64,000 nt of DNA from Acidobacteriota bacterium (GTDB lineage: Bacteria; Acidobacteriota; Terriglobia; Bryobacterales; Bryobacteraceae), in assembly GCA_026394015.1 (NCBI GenBank), contig JAPKZA010000272.1, forward strand, positions 25,168-89,167. The letters are read 5' to 3'. Position numbers and translations under genes: made by a program. Below, one piece after another: positions 17,493 to 25,915 of the stretch. Within the stretch, counting starts at the first letter, position 1. Every line of letters starts with the position of its first letter. The notes beneath the pieces are model-generated. The model had not been told where the DNA came from. It made no database searches and saw nothing but the letters and a program-made list of their open reading frames with translations.

Positions 17493-18263
17493 CTAAAGGG
17501 ATGCTGGAATGCCGGTTCGGTAGCTAGGATATTCGAGAGTGATGCCGAGCCGGGCTCGAATCGCCCGACCGTCCACGCGGCGGTCGGCTCGGCGGGTCTC
17601 GTCGAGCGAACCGGGCGCGACCGATTCGGGAATCGGCAGGCCCAGCAACTCGCAGCAGAATCGGGTGATTTCGATGGTAGTGCAGGGCTCTTCGTCGGCG
17701 ACCGGCCAGGCTCCCGTAACGTCGCTCGTCAGGGCGGCCAGCGCATGCGTGGCCAGGTCGTCGACGTGGATGCGCGAGACGAAGTTGCTGCCGTCGCCTC
17801 CGATTTTCCACTTGCCCTCTTGCATCGAAACGTGGGCACCACGACCGGGTCCGTAGATGGCGGCCGGCCGGAGGATGCAACTGGACCATGGGCCTTCGGC
17901 GACCGCCTTTTCGGCTTCCAGACGGAGCGTTTCGCGCGGCGTGCGGCCGTTGACCGGGGTCGTTTCGTTCACCTCGCGGGCATCGCCGTAGACGCCGGTG
18001 GTGGAGATGTAGACGACCCGCCGAGCCTTCCCGCGTAAGGCTGGGACGAGGAGTGGCGTCGGCTCCCAGGGGCCTTCGGGTTGCCGGATGACGGGGATCG
18101 AGTGCAGCACCACCCAGTCGTCGCCGCCGAGGGTGTTCAGAAACGAGACGTCGGGCAGCGGCAGGTTCTGCGAATTCGTGCAGAGAACCTCGTGACCAGC
18201 GGCTTGCAGGCGGCGGGCGACGCGGGCACCGGTAAATCCAGCTCCGAGTATGAGAGCGCGCAA
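17493..18263 (-). CDS. Atypical SDR (YeeZ-like NAD(P)-binding protein)
   Basis: 256 residues from the TTG at 18263. The nucleotide-binding motif ILGAGFTGARVA starts four residues in. YISTTGVYGD and LRPAAIYGPGRG follow, typical of the atypical SDR group of YeeZ/YbjS. I reject earlier in-frame starts because they lie within the RraA-family gene and encode an arginine-rich, unlike segment. It starts two bases after the stop of that gene. The substrate is unknown. Confidence 0.8.
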   Translation of the reverse strand: MRALILGAGFTGARVARRLQAAGHEVLCTNSQNLPLPDVSFLNTLGGDDWVVLHSIPVIRQPEGPWEPTPLLVPALRGKARRVVYISTTGVYGDAREVNETTPVNGRTPRETLRLEAEKAVAEGPWSSCILRPAAIYGPGRGAHVSMQEGKWKIGGDGSNFVSRIHVDDLATHALAALTSDVTGAWPVADEEPCTTIEITRFCCELLGLPIPESVAPGSLDETRRADRRVDGRAIRARLGITLEYPSYRTGIPASL

Positions 18264-18265
18264 AC

Positions 18266-18934
18266 CTACATCACCCCGTATTTGGCGAACGCCTCGACGG
18301 TGCTCATCCCATTCTGGATGGCGACGCGAACCAGGTTTTCGCCCTCGAGTTTTTCGAGCGCCAGGCGGATGCATTCCTCTTCGGCGGCCCGCGGGACGAC
18401 CAGCACCCCATCTCGGTCGCCGAAAATCAGATCGCCAGGGGCAACGCGGACGCGGCCAAATTGCACGGGCACCCGGAAGTCGGCGACCTCGCCCCGGGGG
18501 CCTTGATCCTGGGCGTAGCAACCGGTGGAGAAGACGGGCATGCCGACTTCGAGGATGCCGGCCGTGTCGCGGGAGTAACCGTCCATCACTGCCCCGGCGG
18601 CGCCGAGTTGGTGGGCCCGGGTGGACATGAGCACGCCCCACAGCGCATAGGGGGGCATGCCCGCCGCGGCCACGTAAACTTCGAGCGGCTTCAGATCATC
18701 GAGCGCTTCGAGCATGAGCCCAAACGGCTTGCGGAGCGGGTCGGCCGCCTCCGGCAAGGTCACTTCGAGCACCGGCATCGCGCGGCCGACGACGATCATG
18801 TCGTCTCGCAGCGGCCGGACTTCTGGCGGCAGAAACTGGTGCAAAAAGCCCATCTTGTCGAGCACATCGCCCAAAAGGGCGCTGAACACGCGTTGGCGCA
18901 GCATCGGCATCAATTCAGAATCATTCGGCAACAT
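18266..18934 (-). CDS. RraA-family aldolase/regulator-like protein
   Basis: 222 residues of the RraA / 4-hydroxy-4-methyl-2-oxoglutarate aldolase fold. Motifs are the GAVMDGYSRD loop, PVFSTGCYAQD and GDLIFGDRDGVLVVP. Members are either pyruvate-forming HMG aldolases or, as E. coli RraA, RNase E inhibitors. The conserved RD pair at the active site favours an aldolase. The gene is followed two bases later by the SDR gene. Confidence 0.85.
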   Translation of the reverse strand: MLPNDSELMPMLRQRVFSALLGDVLDKMGFLHQFLPPEVRPLRDDMIVVGRAMPVLEVTLPEAADPLRKPFGLMLEALDDLKPLEVYVAAAGMPPYALWGVLMSTRAHQLGAAGAVMDGYSRDTAGILEVGMPVFSTGCYAQDQGPRGEVADFRVPVQFGRVRVAPGDLIFGDRDGVLVVPRAAEEECIRLALEKLEGENLVRVAIQNGMSTVEAFAKYGVM

Positions 18935-18952
18935 GGTCAGTTTGGCTTCCTT

Positions 18953-20197
18953 TTAGAGGATTTCGGCTAGTTCCGCATATCCATTTTCCTTCGCAATCTC
19001 GCGGGGCGTTTTGCCTGCTTTATTGCGGAGGAGTCGATTGGCCCCGCGCTCCAGCAAAAGCTCCACCACGGTTAGCCTACCCCAAGAAGCGGCAAGAAAC
19101 AGCGGGGTGGCGCCGGTCTCGCGCTCTTTCAGGTCGATCGCCGCTCCCCGATCCAGGAGTAGCGCCGCCGCCGAGCGTTGGCCGGCGAGGGCGGCATCAT
19201 GCAGCGCGCTCGCCCCGCTCGCGTTCAGCGTGGTGACTTTGCTGCCCGCTCCGAGGAGCACTTGCAGCACCTCCAAATGGCCCTTCAGAGCCGCGTCGTG
19301 GAGCAACGTGGAACCGAGCGCAGTGAGGGAGTCGCCGCGGCCTCCGTGGCGTAGGTACCAATGCACCAACTCGATCTGCCCGGCGACCACGGCCCCTTCC
19401 AGACGACTCTGCACTTTGTCCAGCTTGGTGCCGCCCTCCAGTAGGACGTCGGCTACGGAAACCTGCCGAAAGCGCAGCGCCAGATCGAGCGGCAGCGTCC
19501 CTTCCCCGTCCAGTTCGGTCGCCGATGCCCCGGCGGCCAACAATAGTTTGGCCGCTTCGGGGTGGCCCTTCTGCGCGGCGGCGTGCAAGGGCGTCGCCTT
19601 CGTGCGAGGGTTCCGATGATTGGCGTCGGCTCCGTGCTGCAACAGAATCGCGACGATGGTGGCCTGGCCCTTCCAGGCGGCCTCTTCCAACGGCGTGACG
19701 CCGCTCTCGTCTTCCTGATTAACCTTGGCACCCTTGGCGATCAGAAAGTCCACCAGTTCTTCGTAGCCGCGATTGGCGGCGAGGTGGAGCACGGTGGACC
19801 CGGCGCGGTCGCGCGCCGCCAAATCCGCACCCCGCTCGAGCAGTAGCTTCACGATCGGTCCTCGATTGGTGATGATGGCGTAATGGAGCGGCGTCGAACC
19901 ACCCTCGGTGTGACGGGCGTTGACGTCGGCACCCGCTGCCAGCAGCGCTTCAATCACTTCCTTGTGGCCGCTCCACGCCGCGTCGTGAAGCGCAGTACCC
20001 CCGAGCGTATCGGGTGCCGAAACCGGCACCCCGGAACGCAGCAATTCGAGTACGCGCTGGACGTCCCCGGCGCGTGCTGCCGTGTGCAGTTCACTCGCCA
20101 GAGCCGGCACCAGCGCCAGCAATCCGCTACTTACGATTCTCCAAAGTGACGTAGTCGCGCTTCCCTTCGCCCAGGAAAATCTGTCGTGGGCGGCCAA
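18953..20197 (-). CDS. Ankyrin-repeat protein, probably exported
   Basis: Up to 414 residues, mostly about ten 33-residue ankyrin repeats from residue 45 on (GGTALHDAAWSGHKEVIEAL, GSTVLHLAANRGYEEL, STLLHDAALKGHLEV, TPLFLAASWGRLTVVELL). The segment before them (SGLLALVPALASE) looks like a signal sequence. The start is uncertain: the ATG at 20197 overlaps citrate synthase by 71 bases, whereas a TTG at 20122 lies just after the citrate synthase stop. It is probably a protein-binding scaffold; partner unknown. Confidence 0.8.
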   Translation of the reverse strand: MAAHDRFSWAKGSATTSLWRIVSSGLLALVPALASELHTAARAGDVQRVLELLRSGVPVSAPDTLGGTALHDAAWSGHKEVIEALLAAGADVNARHTEGGSTPLHYAIITNRGPIVKLLLERGADLAARDRAGSTVLHLAANRGYEELVDFLIAKGAKVNQEDESGVTPLEEAAWKGQATIVAILLQHGADANHRNPRTKATPLHAAAQKGHPEAAKLLLAAGASATELDGEGTLPLDLALRFRQVSVADVLLEGGTKLDKVQSRLEGAVVAGQIELVHWYLRHGGRGDSLTALGSTLLHDAALKGHLEVLQVLLGAGSKVTTLNASGASALHDAALAGQRSAAALLLDRGAAIDLKERETGATPLFLAASWGRLTVVELLLERGANRLLRNKAGKTPREIAKENGYAELAEIL

Positions 20198-21398
20198 TCT
20201 TCTGATCCTCGTCGCCGAGCAACTCTTCCCACTGGGCCAGCCAGCCGGACGTCCGAGCCACCCCGAACAACACCGTGAACATGTCCGCCGGGAAGCCCAT
20301 CGCTTCGTAAATCAAGCCGGAGTAGAAATCGACGTTGGGGTAAAGCTTACGCTTAATGAAGTATTCGTCGCTGAGGGCGATCCGCTCGAGTTCGACGGCC
20401 ACGTCGAGCAGCGGATTCTTGCCCGTGACTTCGAACACCGATTCCGCGGTCTGCTTCACGATTCTGGCGCGCGGATCGTAGTTCTTGTACACCCGATGGC
20501 CGAAGCCCATCAAGCGGCCTTCGCCGGCTTTCACACGAGCGATGAACTCGGGAATGTGTTCCACGCTGCCGATCTGGCGAAGCATCTTCAGCACGGCCTC
20601 GTTCGCCCCGCCGTGCAACGGGCCAAATAAGGCTCCAGCTGCGGCAGAAAGAGACGTGAACGGATCGGCCTGCGAACTGCCCACGAGACGCATCGTGGAG
20701 GTCGAACAGTTCTGTTCGTGGTCGGCGTGCAGAATAAACAGGACATCCAGGGCGCGCACGAGAACCGGGTGCGGCTCTTTCTCGAAGAGCATGTGGATGA
20801 AATTATCGACGAGACCCAGCCCGGCCTTGGGCCGAATCAGGGGCAGGCCCTGGCCGCGGCGATAGGCGTAGGCCGCCAGCGTCAGGACCTGAGCAATCGC
20901 CCGCAGAATATATTCCTTCCGGACGGACGCCTCCAACACCTTGCGCGACTCCGGATAAGCGGCCGAGAGCGCCGCCAGGCCGGCCATCCACATCGACATC
21001 GTGTGGGCGTGCGGCTCAAATCCATCGAAAAACCGATCAAAAAAGGCGGGCAATTCCACCCGGGAGAGCAGCTCGGCATTGAACTCAGCCAGTTGTGTGG
21101 CATTGGGGAGTTCTCCGTGCAACAACAGGTAGGCGGTTTCGACGTACGAACCCTCGTCGAGTTGCTCGATCGGATAGCCCCGATAGTTCAGGATTCCTTT
21201 GTCGCCGTCGATGAAGGTGATCCGGCTTTTGCACGCCGCCGTGTTCATGTAGGCGGGGTCGTAGGTCATCATGCCGAAATCATCGGCGTCGACTTTGACT
21301 TGCCGCAAATCGGTGGCCTTGATAGTGCCGTCTTTAATAGGAAGCTCGTAGGTCTTCGCGGTTCGGTTGTCGATCAGGGTAAGTGTGTCTGCAGGCAT
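20127..21398 (-). CDS. gltA: Citrate synthase (type II)
   Basis: 423 residues. It condenses acetyl-CoA with oxaloacetate. The N-terminal region (LIDNRTAKTYELPI) and length are those of hexameric type II enzymes. Catalytic residues are in LHADHEQNCSTSTMR, GPLHGGANEAVL and GFGHRVYKNYDPRA. RGYPIEQL marks the conserved early loop. It is followed by the ankyrin gene on the same strand. Confidence 0.97.
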   Translation of the reverse strand: MPADTLTLIDNRTAKTYELPIKDGTIKATDLRQVKVDADDFGMMTYDPAYMNTAACKSRITFIDGDKGILNYRGYPIEQLDEGSYVETAYLLLHGELPNATQLAEFNAELLSRVELPAFFDRFFDGFEPHAHTMSMWMAGLAALSAAYPESRKVLEASVRKEYILRAIAQVLTLAAYAYRRGQGLPLIRPKAGLGLVDNFIHMLFEKEPHPVLVRALDVLFILHADHEQNCSTSTMRLVGSSQADPFTSLSAAAGALFGPLHGGANEAVLKMLRQIGSVEHIPEFIARVKAGEGRLMGFGHRVYKNYDPRARIVKQTAESVFEVTGKNPLLDVAVELERIALSDEYFIKRKLYPNVDFYSGLIYEAMGFPADMFTVLFGVARTSGWLAQWEELLGDEDQKIGRPRQIFLGEGKRDYVTLENRK

Positions 21399-21442
21399 GC
21401 CGGTAAGAGTCTCTGACAGCTTATCGAATTTTTAGGAATGAA

Positions 21443-21982
21443 CTACTTCTTTTTCGCGGCGGGCTTCGGCGCAAGGGCTTTATCGATCTCGGCATCGAGC
21501 CCAGAACCTTCAAAGATGCTCTTCGTCGCGTCCGAGTGGCCAAAATCATTTCGAATAAATCCGTTCTGGTCGATGACGAAAAGGTGAGGAACGCTGAGCG
21601 AAGGCCGCTGCGGCGTGATCATCATGTACGAAGCCGCTACTTGCCCGCAATCGAACAGCATCGGCGAAGTGACGCCGTTCTCCGTCATGTACTTTTTCAC
21701 CGTTCCCTGGTTATCCGGGGGATTCACGATGTGCAAAACTGCGATCTTGTTGCCGTACTTTTGCCTCGCCTTCTCAAGGGTCGCCGTCAGGGTTTTGCAG
21801 TGCGGGCAACTGGTCTGCATGATCTCGATCAAAACCACGCGACCCCGCAAATCGGCGATGTCGTGATAGTTCAGATTTAAGTCCGGGAGAGCAAACCCGG
21901 GGGCACGTCGCCCGGAGAGTTCGCCCGCCGCCAGCAGGGGCAGAAGCGTCAGCATGAGTACGGCCGAGAGTCGGAAGAGCAT
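21443..21982 (-). CDS. Exported thioredoxin-fold (TlpA/AhpC-like) protein
   Basis: 179 residues with a signal peptide (MLFRLSAVLMLTLLPLLAAG). The thioredoxin fold follows with the CPHC redox pair in IMQTSCPHCKTL, the APGFALPDLNL opening and a cis-proline-type SVPHLFVID. A charged alanine/lysine tail closes it. It probably reduces periplasmic disulfides, for example in cytochrome c maturation. It lies 44 bases upstream of the citrate synthase gene on the same strand. Confidence 0.85.
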   Translation of the reverse strand: MLFRLSAVLMLTLLPLLAAGELSGRRAPGFALPDLNLNYHDIADLRGRVVLIEIMQTSCPHCKTLTATLEKARQKYGNKIAVLHIVNPPDNQGTVKKYMTENGVTSPMLFDCGQVAASYMMITPQRPSLSVPHLFVIDQNGFIRNDFGHSDATKSIFEGSGLDAEIDKALAPKPAAKKK

Positions 21983-22041
21983 AATACCCCTTCAGTGTAC
22001 CTCTGGCTACCTCGCCGAGTCCTCCCTCTTTCCAAGAAATG

Positions 22042-22071
22042 AAAAAGGCCACCCCGAAGGATGGCCTTTTT
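22042..22071 (-). terminator. Rho-independent terminator after tRNA-Leu
   Basis: A perfect 10-base stem (AAAAAGGCCA with TGGCCTTTTT) around a 10-base loop, ending in a T-run. It lies 5 bases past the tRNA 3' end in the direction of transcription and would also end a secG-tRNA transcript. Confidence 0.85.
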
Positions 22072-22076
22072 AAAGA

Positions 22077-22163
22077 TGGTGCGGAGGAGGGGACTTGAAC
22101 CCCTACGAGATTGCTCCCGCTAGCACCTCAAGCTAGTGCGTCTGCCAATTCCGCCACCTCCGC
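22077..22163 (-). tRNA. tRNA-Leu (GAG anticodon), CCA encoded
   Basis: Complete cloverleaf read on the minus strand. The acceptor stem is GCGGAGG/CCTCCGC, the D arm GCG-CGC, and the anticodon stem CTAGC/GCTAG with loop TTGAGGT, giving GAG. The long variable arm is typical of leucine tRNAs, and the T arm AGGGG-TTCAAGT-CCCCT is followed by an encoded ACCA end. It lies 17 bases downstream of secG. Confidence 0.95.
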
Positions 22164-22180
22164 AGTGGAGAAAACACGAT

Positions 22181-22627
22181 TTACTTCTTCTGCTGTTGAG
22201 TCTTCGGCGCGTCCGGATTGGTCAGGTCAAGCTTCTGCTCACCAACCTTCTCGCCCTTCTCATTAAACAGTTCCACTTTCGGCTCAGCCCCGGGAACGGT
22301 TACCGATGTCGACGGCATGCCCTTGGTCTGCGCTGCCCCCGGATCCTTCGTCGTTTCCAATACTGATTTCGAACCGCCACCGCTGCCCTTTCTCGTCGAA
22401 ATAATCGATAGAGAGAGCGAGGTCACCAAGAAGCAACCCGCGGCGATCGTGGTCGCCTTGCTCAACACAGTAGCTGCCCCGCGCGGCCCAAAGACCGTCT
22501 GGGAGCCCATGCCCCCAAATGCTCCGGCCAGATCGGCCGCCTTGCCGCTCTGCAGCAAAACCACGATCATCAGGAACAAGCAAACAATGACATGAATCAC
22601 TGTCAAGACGTAAAAGAGTATCGGCAT
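22181..22627 (-). CDS. secG: Preprotein translocase subunit SecG
   Basis: 148 residues from the ATG at 22627. Two membrane helices (about 4-24 and 55-76) flank the family loop LLQSGKAADLAGAFGGMGSQTVFGPRGA. The C-terminal tail (about 80-148) is longer than in most SecG and is polar, rich in K, G and Q. SecG assists SecYE during export. It is followed by tRNA-Leu on the same strand. Earlier in-frame starts lie within the acyl-CoA dehydrogenase region and are not used. Confidence 0.92.
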   Translation of the reverse strand: MPILFYVLTVIHVIVCLFLMIVVLLQSGKAADLAGAFGGMGSQTVFGPRGAATVLSKATTIAAGCFLVTSLSLSIISTRKGSGGGSKSVLETTKDPGAAQTKGMPSTSVTVPGAEPKVELFNEKGEKVGEQKLDLTNPDAPKTQQQKK

Positions 22628-22659
22628 GGAACGAACTACCTCACAACAGTATAGGCCAC

Positions 22660-23826
22660 CTACCGGTAAGCCGCAACACCCGTCACACGTTCGCCGATCA
22701 CCAAAGTGTGAATGTGATCGGTGCCCTCGTAGGTTTTCACCGTTTCCAGGTTGCACAGATGGCGCATGATCGGGTAATCGTCCATGATCCCGTTCGCCCC
22801 CAGCAGGTCTCGCGCGATCCGCGCACAGTCCAGCGCGATGGCCACATTGTTCCGCTTCAACATCGAAACATGCGCCGCTTCCAGCTTGCCCTGGTCCTTC
22901 AACCGGCCTGCATGCAACGCCAACAACTGCGCCTTCGTGATCTCGCTGATCATGTTCGCCAGCTTCTCCTGCACCAACTGATGCGACGCCAGCGGCCGGT
23001 CGTCGAACTGCTTGCGCAGAATCACATACTGGCGCGCTACCTCGTAACACTCCATCGCCGCTCCCAGCGCTCCCCAGCCGATGCCGAAGCGCGCCTGCGT
23101 CAGGCAGGCGAGCGCCCCTTTTAACCCCTTCGCCCCGGGCAACATCGCCGAAGCCGGAACCCGACAGTTCACCATCGACAGCGACGAAGTCACCGAAGCC
23201 CGCATCGAAAGTTTGCCATGCAGGTCGGAAGCGGAAAACCCGGGCGTCCCCTTCTCCACCAGGAACCCGCGAATGCCCTCTTCCGTCCGTGCCCACACCA
23301 GCGCCACGTCCGCCAGCGAGCCGTTTGTAATCCAAGTCTTCTCGCCGTCCAGAATCCAGTCGTCTCCGTCGCGTCGCGCCTTCGTCTTCATCCCGCTCGG
23401 GTTCGAACCGAAATCCGGCTCCGTCAGCCCAAAGCAACCAATCGCCTGGCCCGTCGCCAACCGAGGCAGCCAACGATCCTTCTGCTCCTCGCTGCCGAAT
23501 GCATGGATCGGGTACATCACCAGCGCTCCCTGCACGCTAACGAAGGATCGGAGCCCCGAATCGGCCCGCTCCAACTCCTGCATCATCAGGCCGTACTCGA
23601 CGTTGCTGACGCCCGCGCAGCCGTAGCCTTGCAGGTTGGCCCCGAAGAAACCCATCCTGCCCAACTCCGGAACCAGCTCCATCGGGAACTGAGCGTTGTT
23701 GTAGGCGTCTTTGATCAACGGCACGACCCGCGCCTCCACGAACTCCCGCGTCGAACGACGCACGAGCAACTCGTCTTCGGAAAACGAAGAGTCAATCAGG
23801 AAGTAATCCACACCAGCGAAGGCCAT
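22660..23826 (-). CDS. Acyl-CoA dehydrogenase, glutaryl-CoA dehydrogenase-like
   Basis: 388 residues. FAD-dependent fold with the N-terminal helical domain, the FGLTEPDFGSNPSGM flavin loop, KTWITNGSLAD, and the catalytic glutamate in VKTYEGTDHIH near residue 370. That motif and the overall pattern fit glutaryl-CoA dehydrogenase (GcdH) in lysine and tryptophan breakdown, though other short-chain acyl-CoA dehydrogenases cannot be excluded. Codons here are G-rich in the third position, as for leftward genes to the right of about 23 kb. Confidence 0.85.
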   Translation of the reverse strand: MAFAGVDYFLIDSSFSEDELLVRRSTREFVEARVVPLIKDAYNNAQFPMELVPELGRMGFFGANLQGYGCAGVSNVEYGLMMQELERADSGLRSFVSVQGALVMYPIHAFGSEEQKDRWLPRLATGQAIGCFGLTEPDFGSNPSGMKTKARRDGDDWILDGEKTWITNGSLADVALVWARTEEGIRGFLVEKGTPGFSASDLHGKLSMRASVTSSLSMVNCRVPASAMLPGAKGLKGALACLTQARFGIGWGALGAAMECYEVARQYVILRKQFDDRPLASHQLVQEKLANMISEITKAQLLALHAGRLKDQGKLEAAHVSMLKRNNVAIALDCARIARDLLGANGIMDDYPIMRHLCNLETVKTYEGTDHIHTLVIGERVTGVAAYR

Positions 23827-23881
23827 CTCTCTATATTGCCTGAGAGAATTCCGCGCTTCGCCGCACTACCGTCGCAAAGCC

Positions 23882-25915
23882 ATGCAAACAAGAGTAATCG
23901 CAATGTGGCTAGCGGCCGTCGCCGGCGCGGTTGCCGCTGATCCTGCGTATGCCGTCCTCGAAAAGGCGTACGCCGCCCTTCGCTCTCACCAGTTCGACCA
24001 AGCCGCCAGCTACTTCGAACAGGCCACCAAACTCGCCCCGGAACGAGGAGCCATTCGCAAGGACCTCGCCTACACCCTGCTCAAGATTGGGGAAACCGCC
24101 GCCGCGCGCGACCAGTTCCGCCAAGCGATGGAACTCGACCCCGCCGACCATCACGTCGCCCTCGAATATGCCTTTCTGGCGCACGAAACCCGCCAAGTCA
24201 TCGAAGCCCGCCGCGTTTTTGACCGCGTCCGCAAGTCCGGCGATCCTGCCAGCCGCCAGACCGCCGAGCAGGCCTTTCAGAACATCGATCAGCCGCTCCG
24301 CGACGGCATCGCCCGCTGGCAAAAGGCTGTGGCCGCGCTGCCGGAGAACTACTCTGGCCACGAGGAGCTAGCCAAGCTCGCGGAGCAGCGCGAGGAACTC
24401 CCGCTCGCCGCCACCCACTTCGAAAAGGCTTGGCAGCTCAAACCGATCCTGCGCATCTTCCTGCTCGATCTCGGTCGCGTCTGGAAGGCCCTCGGCCGGG
24501 CCGAGGACTCGACCTCCGCCCTGTTGGCCGCCAGTCGCGGCACCGAGCCCCGGGTAGCGGAAGCCGCTCGCGAACTGCTGCCCCAGCGCTATCCCTACGT
24601 CTATGAGTTCCGCAAAGCGCTCGCACTCGACGACGCCAACGTCGAATTACGCCGTGAACTCGCCTACCTTCTGCTCGAAATGGGCAACAAGCCCGAGGCC
24701 GAAGACGAGTTCCGCCGCATCGTCAGCGCGGCTCCGGAGGATCTACTCTCGGTCGCCCAGCTCGGCTTCCTCCGCCTCAACCGCAGCGACTTGGCCGGTG
24801 CCATGCCCTTGCTCGATCAGGTGCTGAAAAACGACGACACCGAGCTGGCCGACCGCGTTCGCTTTGCCCTCAAACTGCCCCGCACCCTGCGCAAACGCCC
24901 CGAGGCCCCCCAAGCCGAGCGGCGCATCGAAGCGAAAGTGCTCGCTGGAAAATCCTTGGAAAAGGGTTACATGAAGGACGCCCTGAAGTACCTCGCGATC
25001 GCCCACGAAACCGATCCGCTCGATTTCGATATCATGCTCAAACTGGGATGGGCCCACAACGTCACCAAGCAGGACGCGGTCGCAGCGCGGTGGTTCGACC
25101 TTGCCCGTCGCAGCCCCGATCCGAAGGTAGCCCAGGAAGCCAACAAGGCCTATCACAATCTCCACGCCGCCACCGCCCGCTTGCAGACCACCTTCTGGCT
25201 CTTCCCCATGTACAGCTCCCGCTGGCAAGACGTCTTCGCGTATGGACAACTCAAGACGGTCGTCAAGGTTAAGGGCCCCCTACGTCCTTATTTTTCGGCC
25301 CGCTTCGTCGGCGACGCCCGCAGCGGAACCATGGATCGAAGCCAACTGGCCGCTTCGAGCCCGCTGTATCTCTCCGAAAGCGCCGTCATCCTCGGGCTCG
25401 GCGTCGCCACCCCCGTCCATCGAGGCATCTTCGCCTGGGCCGAAGCAGGCACCGCGCTCAGCTACCTTCGCCGCGACGATGTGCCCCGCGCCATGTCCGA
25501 CTATCGGGCCGGCCTCAGCCTAACCCGTTTCTACGGCCCCACCATTCTCAACACCAAGCCCGGTTGGTTCACCGAAACGGCCAACGATGCCGTCTACGTC
25601 AGCCGCTTTGACCACAACACCATTTTCCAAACCCAAAACAAGTTTGGCCGCAACTTTGGCGGTAGCGAGGATGAAAACACCCTCCGCGCCCAGCTCTTTT
25701 GGGCGATGAATCTGAACGCGGACGTCAAACGGCAATACTGGGCCAACACGGCCGAAACCGGTCCCGGCGTGCGGTTCCGCTGGTCCGCTATGCCGCCCTC
25801 CATGGTTTTCACCGTGCAGGCGCTCCGTGGCGCTCATCTCGTCAACACCGGCAATCCCCGCCGGCCCAACTACTTCGATATTCGGGCGGGCTTCTGGTAT
25901 GCGCTTACTCGTTAG
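23882..25915 (+). CDS. Exported TPR protein with C-terminal beta-barrel-like domain
   Basis: 677 residues. A signal peptide (MWLAAVAGAVAA) is followed by many TPR units (about 20-430; for example AYAALRSHQFDQAASYFEQA and DLAYTLLKIGETAAARDQF). The last 240 residues are strand-rich with alternating aromatic residues (QTTFWLFPMYSSRWQDVF, VYVSRFDHNTIFQTQNKFG, FDIRAGFWYALTR). This is the layout of PgaA, PelB, BcsC and NfrA outer-membrane proteins, which guide a polysaccharide through a pore. Its end overlaps the next gene by 17 bases, so the two probably act together. Confidence 0.75.
   Translation: MQTRVIAMWLAAVAGAVAADPAYAVLEKAYAALRSHQFDQAASYFEQATKLAPERGAIRKDLAYTLLKIGETAAARDQFRQAMELDPADHHVALEYAFLAHETRQVIEARRVFDRVRKSGDPASRQTAEQAFQNIDQPLRDGIARWQKAVAALPENYSGHEELAKLAEQREELPLAATHFEKAWQLKPILRIFLLDLGRVWKALGRAEDSTSALLAASRGTEPRVAEAARELLPQRYPYVYEFRKALALDDANVELRRELAYLLLEMGNKPEAEDEFRRIVSAAPEDLLSVAQLGFLRLNRSDLAGAMPLLDQVLKNDDTELADRVRFALKLPRTLRKRPEAPQAERRIEAKVLAGKSLEKGYMKDALKYLAIAHETDPLDFDIMLKLGWAHNVTKQDAVAARWFDLARRSPDPKVAQEANKAYHNLHAATARLQTTFWLFPMYSSRWQDVFAYGQLKTVVKVKGPLRPYFSARFVGDARSGTMDRSQLAASSPLYLSESAVILGLGVATPVHRGIFAWAEAGTALSYLRRDDVPRAMSDYRAGLSLTRFYGPTILNTKPGWFTETANDAVYVSRFDHNTIFQTQNKFGRNFGGSEDENTLRAQLFWAMNLNADVKRQYWANTAETGPGVRFRWSAMPPSMVFTVQALRGAHLVNTGNPRRPNYFDIRAGFWYALTR

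Noticed and set aside
17493..18641. Extended N-terminus of the YeeZ-like SDR back to 18641
   Set aside because: The extra residues are Arg/Pro-rich and overlap the RraA gene; the nucleotide-binding motif begins right after the TTG at 18263.
22181..23473. 430-codon frame that would make a long SecG
   Set aside because: The first 280 residues are a shadow of the acyl-CoA dehydrogenase gene; SecG starts at 22627.
21399..23881. dif recombination site near the skew change
   Set aside because: I read the intergenic stretches here for a 28-base XerC/XerD-type palindrome and found none that matches.
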